NCBI RefSeq assembly: GCF_000317285.1
Contig: NZ_AJLN01000102.1
Coordinates: 1 to 42,920 of the forward strand
Length of the DNA stretch: 42,920 nucleotides
Reading direction: 5' to 3'
Source: Chlorogloeopsis fritschii PCC 6912
Lineage (GTDB): Bacteria; Cyanobacteriota; Cyanobacteriia; Cyanobacteriales; Nostocaceae
Of the stretch, positions 9,182 to 17,870 are shown one piece after another; within the stretch, counting starts at the first letter, position 1; each line of letters begins with the position of its first letter. Below the pieces are notes generated by a model that did no database searches, was not told the DNA's origin, and saw nothing but the letters and a program-made list of their open reading frames with translations. Position numbers and translations under genes: made by a program.

Positions 9182-10282
9182 CTACTGAAGAAATTGAGCA
9201 AGCTGTTCCAACTTTTTCCAGGCAAGCCCACTGTGAAGAATTTCTCTGGCAAGAACAACAGCTTTAGCAAAAGTATCAAAATAATCGCTAGACTTCGGTA
9301 CTGTTTCGCCGACATAGAGCGCTAAAGCCGTATTTAATACCACTACATCTTGTTGTGCTTGAGTACCTTTGCCTTGCAAGACTGCCTTGAGAATTTCCGC
9401 ATTTTCTCGGACATCTCCACCTCGTAGTTCACTAGTTGGAGTTGGGTTGAAACCTAGATACTGAGGATCTAATTCCAGCAGGTGCATTTTTTGATTTGTC
9501 ACTACAGCCAAGTCAGTTTTATCTGCCAAACCTGCTTCGTCTAATTTCTCGCGCCCGTGAAGTACGATCGCCCGACGAATTCCCAGTTGATGTAAAACTT
9601 GAGCAAAAGTCTCAACCACTGCCGGATTGTTAACACCAACAACTTGTCCTGTTGGTCGCAAAGGATTGATTAAAGGGCCAAGTAAGTTAAAAATTGTTCG
9701 TACTTTCAGTGCTTTTCGCAGTGGTGCGATCGCTTTCAAGGCTGGATGCCAATCTGGTGCAAACAAAAAAGTAATGCCAACTTCTTCAACCGCTTCTTGA
9801 GTTTTCTTGGTGCTGGCCTTCAAATTTAAACCCAAAGCTTCTAACACATCAGCCGAGCCAGTTTTACCCGATGCCGAACGATTGCCATGCTTGGCAACTT
9901 TTACCCCAGCTGCGGCGGTGACAAAGGCAACAGCTGTAGAAATATTAAATGTTGAAGCTCCATCTCCGCCAGTACCGCAAGTATCAACGAGTGGTGAAGT
10001 TCCAACAACGCGATCGCGTAAGGTGGCTTTTAATGATTGAGAATATAGAACCTTAACCATACCCAGCAATTCTTCAGCAGATACTCCTTTCGCCTGAATT
10101 GCTGCTAAAATCGCACCTGACATTACAGGAGGAATAGCTTCTGCCAGCCAACCGTACATTAAATCGGAAGCTTGGGAAACCGAAAGTGATTGACGGTCTA
10201 GTAATTGCTGCAATATTACAGACCAATTGGGGGAGTCGTTATTTAGGGAATTTGTTTCAACACCGATAGTTGCTGTAACCAT
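9182..10282 (-). CDS. trpD: Anthranilate phosphoribosyltransferase
   Basis: A 366-residue class IV phosphoribosyltransferase that joins anthranilate to PRPP, the second step of tryptophan synthesis. Seen: the PRPP-binding glycine loop [12 protein letters not shown] (102-113) and the KHGNRS segment (131-136), which contributes to the anthranilate and PRPP sites; length is normal. It is probably a pathway-dedicated paralogue, because it sits among bisindole genes. The DNA immediately upstream is heptamer repeat running up to the ATG with no Shine-Dalgarno sequence, so translation initiation may depend on coupling or be weak. Confidence 0.96.
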   Translation of the reverse strand: MVTATIGVETNSLNNDSPNWSVILQQLLDRQSLSVSQASDLMYGWLAEAIPPVMSGAILAAIQAKGVSAEELLGMVKVLYSQSLKATLRDRVVGTSPLVDTCGTGGDGASTFNISTAVAFVTAAAGVKVAKHGNRSASGKTGSADVLEALGLNLKASTKKTQEAVEEVGITFLFAPDWHPALKAIAPLRKALKVRTIFNLLGPLINPLRPTGQVVGVNNPAVVETFAQVLHQLGIRRAIVLHGREKLDEAGLADKTDLAVVTNQKMHLLELDPQYLGFNPTPTSELRGGDVRENAEILKAVLQGKGTQAQQDVVVLNTALALYVGETVPKSSDYFDTFAKAVVLAREILHSGLAWKKLEQLAQFLQ

Positions 10283-10440
10283 AAGATTGGGGATCGGGTA
10301 CTGGTGATTGGGTACTGGGTATTAGGGATTGGTGACTGGGCAATTAAATTTTGGATTTCGGATTTGCGATTTTGGATTGGAATTGAATCCAAAATCTAAA
10401 ATTCCTAGTCCCCAGTCCCTAGTCCCTAGTCCCTATTCCT
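10283..10440. repeat. STRR-type heptamer repeat forming a long imperfect inverted repeat
   Basis: A run of TACTGG/TGATTGGG-type units (10289-10345) is followed by TTTTGGATTTCGGATTT, then TTTTGGATTGGAATTG, then AATCCAAAATCTAAAATTCC, then CCCAGTCCCTAGTCCCTAG (to about 10433). The first and second halves are complementary in style, so the transcript could fold into a long hairpin between trpB and trpD. The last part overlaps the 3' end of trpB. The same architecture recurs at 30956-31140. Confidence 0.75.
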
Positions 10441-11672
10441 CTTGAGGCGACTGTCTGCACATCCTTGTCGCCACGCCCGGAACAGTTGATGACAATTCGG
10501 GGACTATCGACCAGTTGTGGGCAAAGAGTTTCTAAATATGCGATCGCATGAGCCGTTTCTAATGCTGGAATAATCCCTTCTAGTTGCGAGAGCCGTTGAA
10601 ATGCTTGTAGTGCTTGTTGGTCTGTCACACTATAGTACTCAGCACGCCCCATTTCTTTGAGATAACTATGTTCAGGCCCTACTCCGGGATAATCTAGCCC
10701 TGCACTGATTGAGTGTGCCTCAACAATCTGACCATCTTCATCTTGGAGTACATAACTCATGGCTCCATGCAATACCCCAACTCTTCCTTTTGTCAGAGTT
10801 GCTGCGTGCTTTTGGGTGTCAACACCTTCACCCGCAGCCTCAACACCAATCAGGCGCACAGAAGGTTCATCAACAAACTCATGAAACAGTCCGATCGCAT
10901 TGGAACCTCCACCCACACAAGCTAGGAGAATATCTGGTAGCCCTCCCCATTTTTCTTGTGCTTGAGCGCGAGTTTCCTCACCAATAACTGCGTGAAAGTC
11001 TCGTACTATCATTGGGTAGGGATGCGGCCCTGCAACCGAACCCAGGATGTAGTGAGTCGTTTCTACATTTGTCACCCAATCCCGAATTGCTTCAGAAGTT
11101 GCATCTTTGAGGGTTCCCGTTCCTGCTTCTACAGAGCGAACCTCTGCTCCCATCAAACGCATCCGAAATACATTCAGGGCTTGCCGTTCCATGTCATGGA
11201 TGCCCATATAAATTACGCACTGTAGACCAAAGCGAGCACATACTGTAGCAGTGGCAACACCGTGCTGGCCAGCTCCTGTTTCTGCAACTATGCGCTGTTT
11301 GCCCATACGCTTTGCTAATAGCACTTGGGCCAGAGCGTTGTTAATTTTGTGAGCGCCTGTATGGTTTAAGTCTTCACGTTTTAAGTAAATCTGCGGCCCT
11401 GTGCCATCAGTTCTAGCATAGCGAGCAGTTAAACGCTCGGCAAAGTAGAGTGGAGTAGGGCGTCCGACATAGTCCCGTAGCAGCGCCTGGAGTTCTTGCT
11501 GGAATTGTGGATCGATACGGTACTGCTTAAATGCAGATTCCAACTCAATCAGCGCTGAAATTAAAGTTTCGGGTACGTATTTACCGCCAAATTGACCAAA
11601 TCTGCCGTTTGCATCGGGTTGCTGACTGAGGAGTTGAGTTGCAGCTTCTATTGCTTGTGTATTTATTAACAT
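10419..11672 (-). CDS. trpB: Tryptophan synthase beta subunit
   Basis: A 417-residue PLP enzyme that condenses indole with serine to give tryptophan. Seen: [16 protein letters not shown] near the N-terminus (22-37), the PLP-lysine segment [13 protein letters not shown] (Lys109), and the phosphate-binding GGGSNAIG. The body is normal for a TrpB1-type subunit. The last eight residues (SRGIGTRD) are encoded by the adjoining GGGACTAG heptamer repeat, so the native end appears to have been replaced or extended by repeat DNA; this lies after [14 protein letters not shown] and should be harmless. It lies downstream of trpA and upstream of trpD. Confidence 0.96.
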   Translation of the reverse strand: MLINTQAIEAATQLLSQQPDANGRFGQFGGKYVPETLISALIELESAFKQYRIDPQFQQELQALLRDYVGRPTPLYFAERLTARYARTDGTGPQIYLKREDLNHTGAHKINNALAQVLLAKRMGKQRIVAETGAGQHGVATATVCARFGLQCVIYMGIHDMERQALNVFRMRLMGAEVRSVEAGTGTLKDATSEAIRDWVTNVETTHYILGSVAGPHPYPMIVRDFHAVIGEETRAQAQEKWGGLPDILLACVGGGSNAIGLFHEFVDEPSVRLIGVEAAGEGVDTQKHAATLTKGRVGVLHGAMSYVLQDEDGQIVEAHSISAGLDYPGVGPEHSYLKEMGRAEYYSVTDQQALQAFQRLSQLEGIIPALETAHAIAYLETLCPQLVDSPRIVINCSGRGDKDVQTVASRGIGTRD

Positions 11673-11802
11673 TGGATTTACCGAATAATACTGGAATAAA
11701 AGTGAAATAAATTTGGTTTCTCTAGTGGTTTATCGCACGCCATCGAAAAATATATTTTTTAACGCACAGGAGCGCAAAGAAGCGCAGAGTTTTGAACTCT
11801 TC
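11673..11802. repeat. trpA-trpB spacer with interspersed-repeat modules
   Basis: This 130-bp spacer contains AACGCACAGGAGCGCAAAGAAGCGCAGAG-like repeat DNA (11760-11788), akin to the AACCACAAAGGACAC family elsewhere in the cluster. Beyond it lie CTTCTGCCGTCTGCC units (11811-11838) that encode the tail of trpA. Confidence 0.55.
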
Positions 11803-12627
11803 TTACCTTCTGCCGTCTGCCGTCTGCCTTCCGCCTTCTATCGATGTCTTCAAATCACTACAGAAATCTTTAATAGCTCGCAGCCCTCGATATGGCGTGC
11901 TTTCTGCCAAACGCTCTACAAAAGCACTGCCGACAATAACAGCATCCGCGCCCCATTCTTTTACCTGACGAGCATGTTCTGGCCCTGATATACCAAAACC
12001 AACACCGATGGGTTTGTCTGTAACGTTGCGGATTTCTTTTAGTACATCTCTAACGCGTGTTTGGAGATGAGAACGCATACCAGTCACGCCGGTTACGCTT
12101 ACTAGGTAAATAAATCCACGAGATTGACGAGCGATCGTCTCGATACGTTCTTTTGAACTTGTAGGAGTTACTAACAAGATGACTTCAATTCCGACAGCAT
12201 CAGCAAGCTCTAGCAGATCGCTTGCTTCATCCAAAGGTAGATCTGGCACCACTAATCCTTTGATTCCCGATGCCGCAGCTTGTTCTAGAAATGAAATTTT
12301 ACCCAAATTCAAAATTGGGTTGTAGTAAGTAAAAAGGATGATAGGCGATCGCAAGCTACGAGTGACTGTTTGAGCCATTTCTAAAACGTTAGCCAAGCGA
12401 ATTCCCTGTTTTAAGGCACGGGTTGCTGCCGCTTGAATCACAGGCCCGTCCGCCAATGGATCTGAGTAGGGAACTCCAAGTTCAATGAAATCAGCACCAC
12501 TCGAATCTAAAACTCGTAGAGCTTCTGCTGTAATTTCCAAATCGGGATCGCCAGCTGTTACAAAGGGAATCAAAGCACACTGATTGCTTGCTCGTAAAGA
12601 TTCAAAATGATGGGAAATAGAAGTCAT
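11803..12627 (-). CDS. trpA: Tryptophan synthase alpha subunit
   Basis: A 274-residue TIM-barrel subunit that cleaves indole-3-glycerol phosphate and channels indole to TrpB. Seen: the catalytic acids in [15 protein letters not shown] (Glu49 and Asp60, the same numbers as in E. coli), the phosphate-binding [12 protein letters not shown], and AVIVGSAFV. The last dozen residues ([12 protein letters not shown]) are encoded by a GGCAGACGG-type repeat and are probably not original family sequence. No clear ribosome site was seen. It lies 151 bp downstream of trpC, with a small GGGAACAGG-type repeat between. Confidence 0.95.
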   Translation of the reverse strand: MTSISHHFESLRASNQCALIPFVTAGDPDLEITAEALRVLDSSGADFIELGVPYSDPLADGPVIQAAATRALKQGIRLANVLEMAQTVTRSLRSPIILFTYYNPILNLGKISFLEQAAASGIKGLVVPDLPLDEASDLLELADAVGIEVILLVTPTSSKERIETIARQSRGFIYLVSVTGVTGMRSHLQTRVRDVLKEIRNVTDKPIGVGFGISGPEHARQVKEWGADAVIVGSAFVERLAESTPYRGLRAIKDFCSDLKTSIEGGRQTADGRR

Positions 12628-12778
12628 AAGTAGTCGTGCAAAATAAATGATCTATTTAGGCAAGGGAACAGGGAACGGGGAACAGTAAAGGAATACAGCG
12701 ATTTTAGTCGTGTTGAAAAATGGCTAAATATTTATGCATAGGTACTTATGAAGCGTGAAGGATGAAGTTGTTCAGCCT

Positions 12779-13651
12779 TCATATTTTATCCTTTAGCCTT
12801 TTTACTGCCTGTTCTAAATCAGCTTGCTTGATTAGGGATTCGCCAATCAGGGCTGCTTCGGCTCCCGCCTGGGCAACAAAGGCTAGGTCAGCGGATGTGT
12901 ACAAACCAGACTCACTCACGACTGTTATACCTAAACTCATTAACTTTTCCCGACGCTCTATCAATAAGCGTTGAGTTGTTTTTAAGTCAACAGTAAAGTC
13001 TTGAAGATTGCGGTTGTTAATCCCTACCAATTGCACATTTGATAGCTTTAGCACCCGATCAAGCTCATCTAGAGTATGCACCTCTACTAAGGCAGTCATG
13101 CCCAGATACTGAACGAGTTGAAGAAAACTTTGCAGAGTTTGATCGGATAATATGGCAGCAATCAATAATACCGCATCGGCTCCATTAACTCGTGCCAAGT
13201 AAATTTGATAAGGGTCAATAATGAATTCCTTGCATAACAACGGCAGTGCTACACTCTTTCTTATTTTTTGCAGATTCTCAAAACTGCCTTGAAAGAATTT
13301 TTCGTCTGTCAGTACTGATAGACAAGTAGCGCCACCTCGCTTGTATGCCTGAGCAATTTCAATTGGATCAAAGTCAGCACGAATGACTCCTTTACTGGGT
13401 GAGGCTTTTTTAACCTCTGCAATTAAGCTAGGTTTAATAGGATTCTGCTGTAAGGCACCCAGGAAATCTTGGAGAGGAGGAGCAGCACTAATCTGATTTT
13501 GTAAATCAACCAAAGGTAGCTGCTCGCTCATGAGTACAACTTCTTTTTGTTTGTGCCATACAATCTCTTCAAGAATATGGCTCGGTAAAACCGAGTGTGC
13601 AGGCACCTGGTTATTTATTTCAAGGGTAGAGACACTCTTGCTTGCATCCAT
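12779..13651 (-). CDS. trpC: Indole-3-glycerol-phosphate synthase
   Basis: A TIM-barrel enzyme converting carboxyphenylamino-deoxyribulose phosphate to indole-3-glycerol phosphate. Seen: [16 protein letters not shown] (76-91; family EVKxxSPS with Lys81), [14 protein letters not shown], and [10 protein letters not shown]. The open frame extends upstream to 13816, but those 55 residues overlap trpEG and do not resemble the family; the ATG at 13651 gives 290 residues beginning [13 protein letters not shown], and cyanobacterial TrpC proteins have a similar extension before HILEEIVW. There is no fused TrpF domain, and no trpF is seen in the window. Confidence 0.94.
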   Translation of the reverse strand: MDASKSVSTLEINNQVPAHSVLPSHILEEIVWHKQKEVVLMSEQLPLVDLQNQISAAPPLQDFLGALQQNPIKPSLIAEVKKASPSKGVIRADFDPIEIAQAYKRGGATCLSVLTDEKFFQGSFENLQKIRKSVALPLLCKEFIIDPYQIYLARVNGADAVLLIAAILSDQTLQSFLQLVQYLGMTALVEVHTLDELDRVLKLSNVQLVGINNRNLQDFTVDLKTTQRLLIERREKLMSLGITVVSESGLYTSADLAFVAQAGAEAALIGESLIKQADLEQAVKRLKDKI

Positions 13652-13772
13652 ACGGAACCGGGGTGATTGATGGTAACTCAGAAAAATTCTGCAAATAAAC
13701 AGGTGGACATAATTAAACGTAAAATGCCAACCAGTAACACTCCTCCTGAAGATACTTTTTCCTTCTGCCTTC

Positions 13773-15971
13773 TTATGCAGCGACAATTGAGGAGGATTTT
13801 TTAGTTGCGTATACACTAACTACATTTTTAATAATTGCTAAACCGACTCCTCCAGCCAAAGTCATGATTGATTCTGGATGGAACTGAACACCCACTATGG
13901 GTAGTGTTTGATGCTCGATACCCATAATCACACCATCATCTGAAATTGCTGTAACTTTTAGTTCTTTAGGTAGACGCTCAGGTAAAGCAAATAAAGAGTG
14001 ATATCTACCAACTTCAAATGATTGTGGTAAGTTTTTGAAGATGACAGACTCGGTCGCAACTACAGAAACACGAGACATCTTGCCATGTTGGGGATAGCCA
14101 AGCACTCCCAGTTCACCTCCGAAAGCTTCAACAATTGCCTGCAATCCCAAACAAACACCAAAGATGGGAATTTGCCGTTTGATGCAAGCTGCGATTGTTT
14201 CTGCCATACAAAAGTCATGAGGTCTACCAGGGCCAGGAGATAAAACAACAAGGTCTGGGCGTTCTGTATCAAAGACTGATTGGGAAAAGCCGTGACGTAA
14301 TGTTTTGACAGTAGCACCAGTCTGACGAATGTAGTTGGCAAGTGTGTGTACAAAAGAGTCTTCATAGTCAATTAGTAAGACACGCTTGCCAGGTTCTATG
14401 CTGGTCTGCTGATGTTCAATTTCTAAGCTACTTGAGAAATCACTACTTTTGAGTTTAGCCTGATAAAGTGTCTGGAAGAGGGCAGCAGCTTTGGTGATAG
14501 TTTCTTGAGCTTCGGCTTCGGGAATTGAATCGTAAAGAACTGTCGCACCCACCCTCACTTCTGCTATTGAATCTTTCAACTGAATAGTTCGCAGGATTAG
14601 ACCAGTGTTCAAATCACCTTGGAAGGTTAAGTATCCGACAGCTCCACCGTACCAACGCCGAGGGCTACGCTCGTGCTGTTCGATAAACTGCATTGCCCAA
14701 CGTTTTGGTGCTCCTGTGACTGTGACTGCCCATAGGTGGGTAAGAAATGCATCTAAGGCATCAAACTCAGGTCGCAGTGTCCCTTCAACGTGGTCAACTG
14801 TATGGATTAAATGGCTGTACAACTCAATTTGACGACGACCAATTACTCGTACTGAGCCGGGTTCACAGATCCGTGACTTATCGTTACGATCCACGTCAGT
14901 ACACATCGTTAATTCTGCTTCATCCTTACCTGAGTTTAATAGCTTCAGGATTTGAGCAGCATCATCAATGGCATTTTGTCCTCGTTTGATAGTACCGCTG
15001 ATTGGGCAAGTTTCGACGCGTCTGTTTTCAGTTCGTACAAACATTTCTGGAGATGCGCCAACAAGATACTCGCCACCTAAATTCAAGATGAATCCATAAG
15101 GACTGGGATTAATCTGCTGTAGTGTTCGGAACAGTTCGGTTGGAGGTTTATCACAAGCTTGAAAAAAGCTTTGACTGGGAACAACTTCAAATAAATCACC
15201 GCGAAGGAAGTATGAGAGTGCTTTCTCCACCTGCTGTTCATACTCCCCAGGTGCATGATCGGAAGCTTGAGTAGCGGTGAGATGCTTGCCTCTGTAATTA
15301 ATCACCTCACCACTACGAGGCAGTCCCCTAGTGCTACCATTCTTGGTTACGAATTCATACTGCAAACAAAATGCGCTTTGTTGATGATAGTCAACAATCA
15401 ATAATTCATCAGGTAAATACAGCACTAAATCTCTTTGGTCTTCAGCACGTTGCAAATGTTTTGGCATTTGCTCAAACTGAAATACTAAGTCGTAGCCAAA
15501 AGCACCATAAAGCCCTAGATGTTCATCTTCTGGACTACTGAAAGTATGTAGAATTTCTCTGATTATGCTGAAGACTGAAGGTTGCTTACTTCTTTCTTCT
15601 TCTGAGAAGAAACGTTCTGTTGGTCGAACTGAGCCAGTTATACGATTAATTTTCCAGGTTACTCCCTGAAGTTGGGCTAAATTGTGTAGACGTTCTGCCA
15701 GATACTCTAGCAGCACCATACCCCGCTCATTATGGGCTGTGAGTGTGAAATTGTTGTCGCGAGTGGCAATTTCTAGGGGTGGATTGACAAAACCGATCGC
15801 CCACCTCTTATACCGCCCTGGATATTCGTAGCTACTTTTTAGCAACCCTCCACGTTGAGAATCAAGACGCAGCAGGACTTCTTCAATTGCAGCCTCCATT
15901 GAAGTTTTAGTCACGGAGCGAGAAACAAAAATTTCGCCTTTAGTTTTGTAGCAATGAGTATTCAAATACAT
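13773..15971 (-). CDS. trpE: Fused anthranilate synthase, components I and II (TrpE-TrpG)
   Basis: A 732-residue fusion making anthranilate from chorismate and glutamine. The first roughly 515 residues are the chorismate-binding component, with [32 protein letters not shown] and VTVTGAPK motifs. The C-terminal part is a class I glutamine amidotransferase with GVCLGLQA (nucleophile Cys607) and the QFHPES His698/Glu700 pair. The fusion lets ammonia be channelled within one chain. The position corresponding to the Trp-feedback motif LLES reads LLKS (43-46); what this does to inhibition is unknown. I chose the ATG at 15971 because GAGG lies 8 nt upstream and the family begins there; the open frame runs 16 codons further. 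It follows the DAHP synthase gene. Confidence 0.95.
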   Translation of the reverse strand: MYLNTHCYKTKGEIFVSRSVTKTSMEAAIEEVLLRLDSQRGGLLKSSYEYPGRYKRWAIGFVNPPLEIATRDNNFTLTAHNERGMVLLEYLAERLHNLAQLQGVTWKINRITGSVRPTERFFSEEERSKQPSVFSIIREILHTFSSPEDEHLGLYGAFGYDLVFQFEQMPKHLQRAEDQRDLVLYLPDELLIVDYHQQSAFCLQYEFVTKNGSTRGLPRSGEVINYRGKHLTATQASDHAPGEYEQQVEKALSYFLRGDLFEVVPSQSFFQACDKPPTELFRTLQQINPSPYGFILNLGGEYLVGASPEMFVRTENRRVETCPISGTIKRGQNAIDDAAQILKLLNSGKDEAELTMCTDVDRNDKSRICEPGSVRVIGRRQIELYSHLIHTVDHVEGTLRPEFDALDAFLTHLWAVTVTGAPKRWAMQFIEQHERSPRRWYGGAVGYLTFQGDLNTGLILRTIQLKDSIAEVRVGATVLYDSIPEAEAQETITKAAALFQTLYQAKLKSSDFSSSLEIEHQQTSIEPGKRVLLIDYEDSFVHTLANYIRQTGATVKTLRHGFSQSVFDTERPDLVVLSPGPGRPHDFCMAETIAACIKRQIPIFGVCLGLQAIVEAFGGELGVLGYPQHGKMSRVSVVATESVIFKNLPQSFEVGRYHSLFALPERLPKELKVTAISDDGVIMGIEHQTLPIVGVQFHPESIMTLAGGVGLAIIKNVVSVYATKKSSSIVAA

Positions 15972-16137
15972 TGATAATTCCTCGAAAACTTTTTGAGAAA
16001 GCGTGCAGTTAGACTGCAATCATCTTGTGTTCTACTCCTTGAAAAGTTTTAGCTTTGTCTAAATTCCCAAACCAAGGGTGCTGTGTTGATCTAGAATTTT
16101 CTTCTCATTCTGCATACCTAGTCATTGCAGACATGGA

Positions 16138-17241
16138 TTAGCCAGAGAAAATGGCTGTGGTAGAAGAAACTTGTAGCGATAATGTTGCAGATGGACTGCG
16201 ATCTTGAGTCCAACGACCGAAGAATCTGCCCAAACCAGCTATCTCCTGCATAAATTGTTCAAATCCTTCCACTGTCAAAGATTGAGGCCCATCTGAGAGT
16301 GCCTTAGCTGGGTTGGGATGAACCTCAATCATCAGCGAATCTGTGCCAGCAGCTATTGCAGCCATCGCCATAGTAGACACATATTCTGATTTACCAGTAG
16401 CATGGCTGGGGTCAATCATGATTGGTAAGTGCGTGAGCGATCGCAATACTGGAATTGCAGATATATCTAATGTATTGCGGGTATACTGTCGGTCAAAGGA
16501 ACGAATTCCCCGCTCGCATAAAATTACATTGGGATTACCAGTATCTAGAATGTACTCGGCTGCCATCAACCACTCTTCAATAGTTGCTGACAGCCCGCGC
16601 TTGAGCAACACTGGCTTACCCGTTGCACCTACTTTTTTCAATAGGGAGAAATTCTGCATATTTCGGGCACCAATTTGCACTATGTCTGCCACAGATGCAA
16701 CCTTATCTAAGTCACTTGTATCCATGACTTCTGTAATAATCCCTAAACCTGAAGCGAGGCGAGCTTTTGCTAATAGCGATAGCGCACTCTCACCGTGTCC
16801 TTGGAAAGCATAAGGTGAGGTACGGGGTTTGTAGGCTCCTCCTCTAAGAAACTGCGCTCCTGCGGCTCTTACCCTCAGCGCTGTTTCTACTATCATCTCT
16901 TCGTTTTCTACAGAACACGGCCCGGCGACAATGACTAAAGGGTGGTTTTGACCAAAAGTTATAGATCCATTTGGGGTTGGTACAACTACCTCTGTGGGTT
17001 CTCCATATCGGAATTCTAAACTTGCCCGTTTAAAAGGTTTTTTTACTCGTAAAACCTGCTCAATAAAAGGGCTTAAATTTTGAATTTGTTTGGGATCTAT
17101 TTCCTCTGTATCACCTACTACGCCAATAACTACTTTGTGTTTTCCAATAGATTTTTCTAGTGTAACATCCCAAATACTTAGTTCTTCGCTAACTCGCTGA
17201 ATTTCTTCTATTGGGCTTTTGTTTCCCATGACAATAATCAT
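16138..17241 (-). CDS. aroF: 3-deoxy-7-phosphoheptulonate (DAHP) synthase, type I-beta with ferredoxin-like N-terminal domain
   Basis: A 367-residue enzyme that commits PEP and erythrose-4-phosphate to the shikimate pathway. Residues 1-70 form the ferredoxin-like regulatory domain known from Thermotoga-type enzymes; the barrel follows with VAGPCSVE (105-112), GAYKPRTSPY (135-144), QIGARNMQN (189-197) and the metal-binding IDPSHATGKS (His280). The N-terminal domain confers aromatic-amino-acid feedback in some homologues; here that is unknown. ATG at 17241 has a strong GAGGAG eight bases upstream. It is the first gene after the candidate promoter and operator, so it probably opens the aro-trp-bisindole transcript and raises flux into tryptophan. 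Confidence 0.94.
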   Translation of the reverse strand: MIIVMGNKSPIEEIQRVSEELSIWDVTLEKSIGKHKVVIGVVGDTEEIDPKQIQNLSPFIEQVLRVKKPFKRASLEFRYGEPTEVVVPTPNGSITFGQNHPLVIVAGPCSVENEEMIVETALRVRAAGAQFLRGGAYKPRTSPYAFQGHGESALSLLAKARLASGLGIITEVMDTSDLDKVASVADIVQIGARNMQNFSLLKKVGATGKPVLLKRGLSATIEEWLMAAEYILDTGNPNVILCERGIRSFDRQYTRNTLDISAIPVLRSLTHLPIMIDPSHATGKSEYVSTMAMAAIAAGTDSLMIEVHPNPAKALSDGPQSLTVEGFEQFMQEIAGLGRFFGRWTQDRSPSATLSLQVSSTTAIFSG

Positions 17242-17400
17242 TAGTTAAGCTCCTCGAATATATTGTCACTAATGGTATTTACAACTCAGACAAATTATCT
17301 AGAATTAAAATTGATAATTTTCCTAAGTAAATGAATGTAATTAAATCTCTTGTCTATCTCAGAGAATATTTCTATGGAGATGAATTTTTAGAGCCAAAAC

Positions 17401-17433
17401 CCTGCACTGTTTCACGTGCCTTGTCAATGCAGG
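17401..17433 (-). promoter_or_regulatory. Stem-loop in the aroF leader
   Basis: On the minus strand CCTGCATTG and CAGTGCAGG pair over nine base pairs with one G-U, around a 15-nt loop; GGGTTTTGG follows. If transcription begins near 17510 this lies about 80-110 nt into the leader. It could attenuate, pause or stabilise the message. No alternative pairing was worked out. Confidence 0.4.
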
Positions 17434-17492
17434 TGTGTGATCTAACTAAAAGTCTTAACAGTAAGTAGCCTTGCTATTGTTTAGCTACAACT

Positions 17493-17527
17493 TTGCATAT
17501 GCAACTCTACTTCTCATTAGTTGCATA
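17493..17527. promoter_or_regulatory. Candidate operator: inverted repeat TATGCAACT / AGTTGCATA
   Basis: A perfect 9-bp inverted repeat (17498-17506 and 17519-17527) has its arms starting 21 bp apart, about two helical turns. The left arm is embedded in a perfect 12-bp palindrome, TTGCATATGCAA (17493-17504). The repeat lies immediately downstream of the TTGACA box, over the expected -10/+1 region. The same AGTTGCATA is at 18910-18918, upstream of the regulator gene. Confidence 0.5.
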
Positions 17528-17554
17528 AATTCAATAGTTTACCTATATTGTCAA
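17525..17554 (-). promoter_or_regulatory. Candidate promoter for the aro-trp-bisindole genes
   Basis: A perfect TTGACA hexamer (17549-17554, minus strand) is followed after 17 nt by AATTTA, a weak -10 match. The weak -10 fits a regulated promoter. No experimental start site is known. Confidence 0.35.
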
Positions 17555-17870
17555 GTCCACAAATATTGAGAATTCAGCCGTGATTAATAATAATAACCAA
17601 CAATAAATCCTACACTGCCACTATATTTAATCAGGCTTTTTAGGTCACTTTTTGCTTGTTGATAATTTTAATGGTTATCCACTCAGTTTGATATTCTGAG
17701 ACTACCAAATATAATGAGACTACCTGAATTAATACACAGGATTTTCTAACCATTATGAATCTACAAAAAATGAGTTGGAATTCGGATTCTAAGACATTTT
17801 CATACACTCCTTAAGAAAATTTAAATATATTTATAATATAAGCATATCTGACTTCAAAATTTATTTGCAA

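Larger units (their letters stand above)
17242..17870. promoter_or_regulatory. Long leader/promoter region of the aro-trp-bisindole operon
   Basis: 629 bp without a gene between the regulator stop and aroF start. On the minus strand it holds a TTGACA box (17549-17554), two copies of an AGTTGCATA-type element just downstream of it, a stem-loop (17401-17433) inside the presumed leader, and the GAGGAG ribosome site for aroF. The upstream half (17600-17870) is AT-rich with no feature I can name. I saw no Trp-codon-rich leader peptide. Confidence 0.55.

Noticed and set aside
13652-13816. N-terminal extension of trpC up to 13816
   Set aside because: The extra 55 residues overlap the trpEG coding end and do not resemble TrpC; the ATG at 13651 matches the family.
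67-17241. Scytonemin cluster (also uses recruited trp genes in cyanobacteria)
   Set aside because: No ScyA-type ThDP enzyme or ScyB-type dehydrogenase; instead a VioB/RebD-type synthase, amino-acid oxidase and P450 are present.
17242-17560. Tryptophan attenuator leader peptide
   Set aside because: No short frame with clustered Trp codons was found; only a stem-loop is supported.
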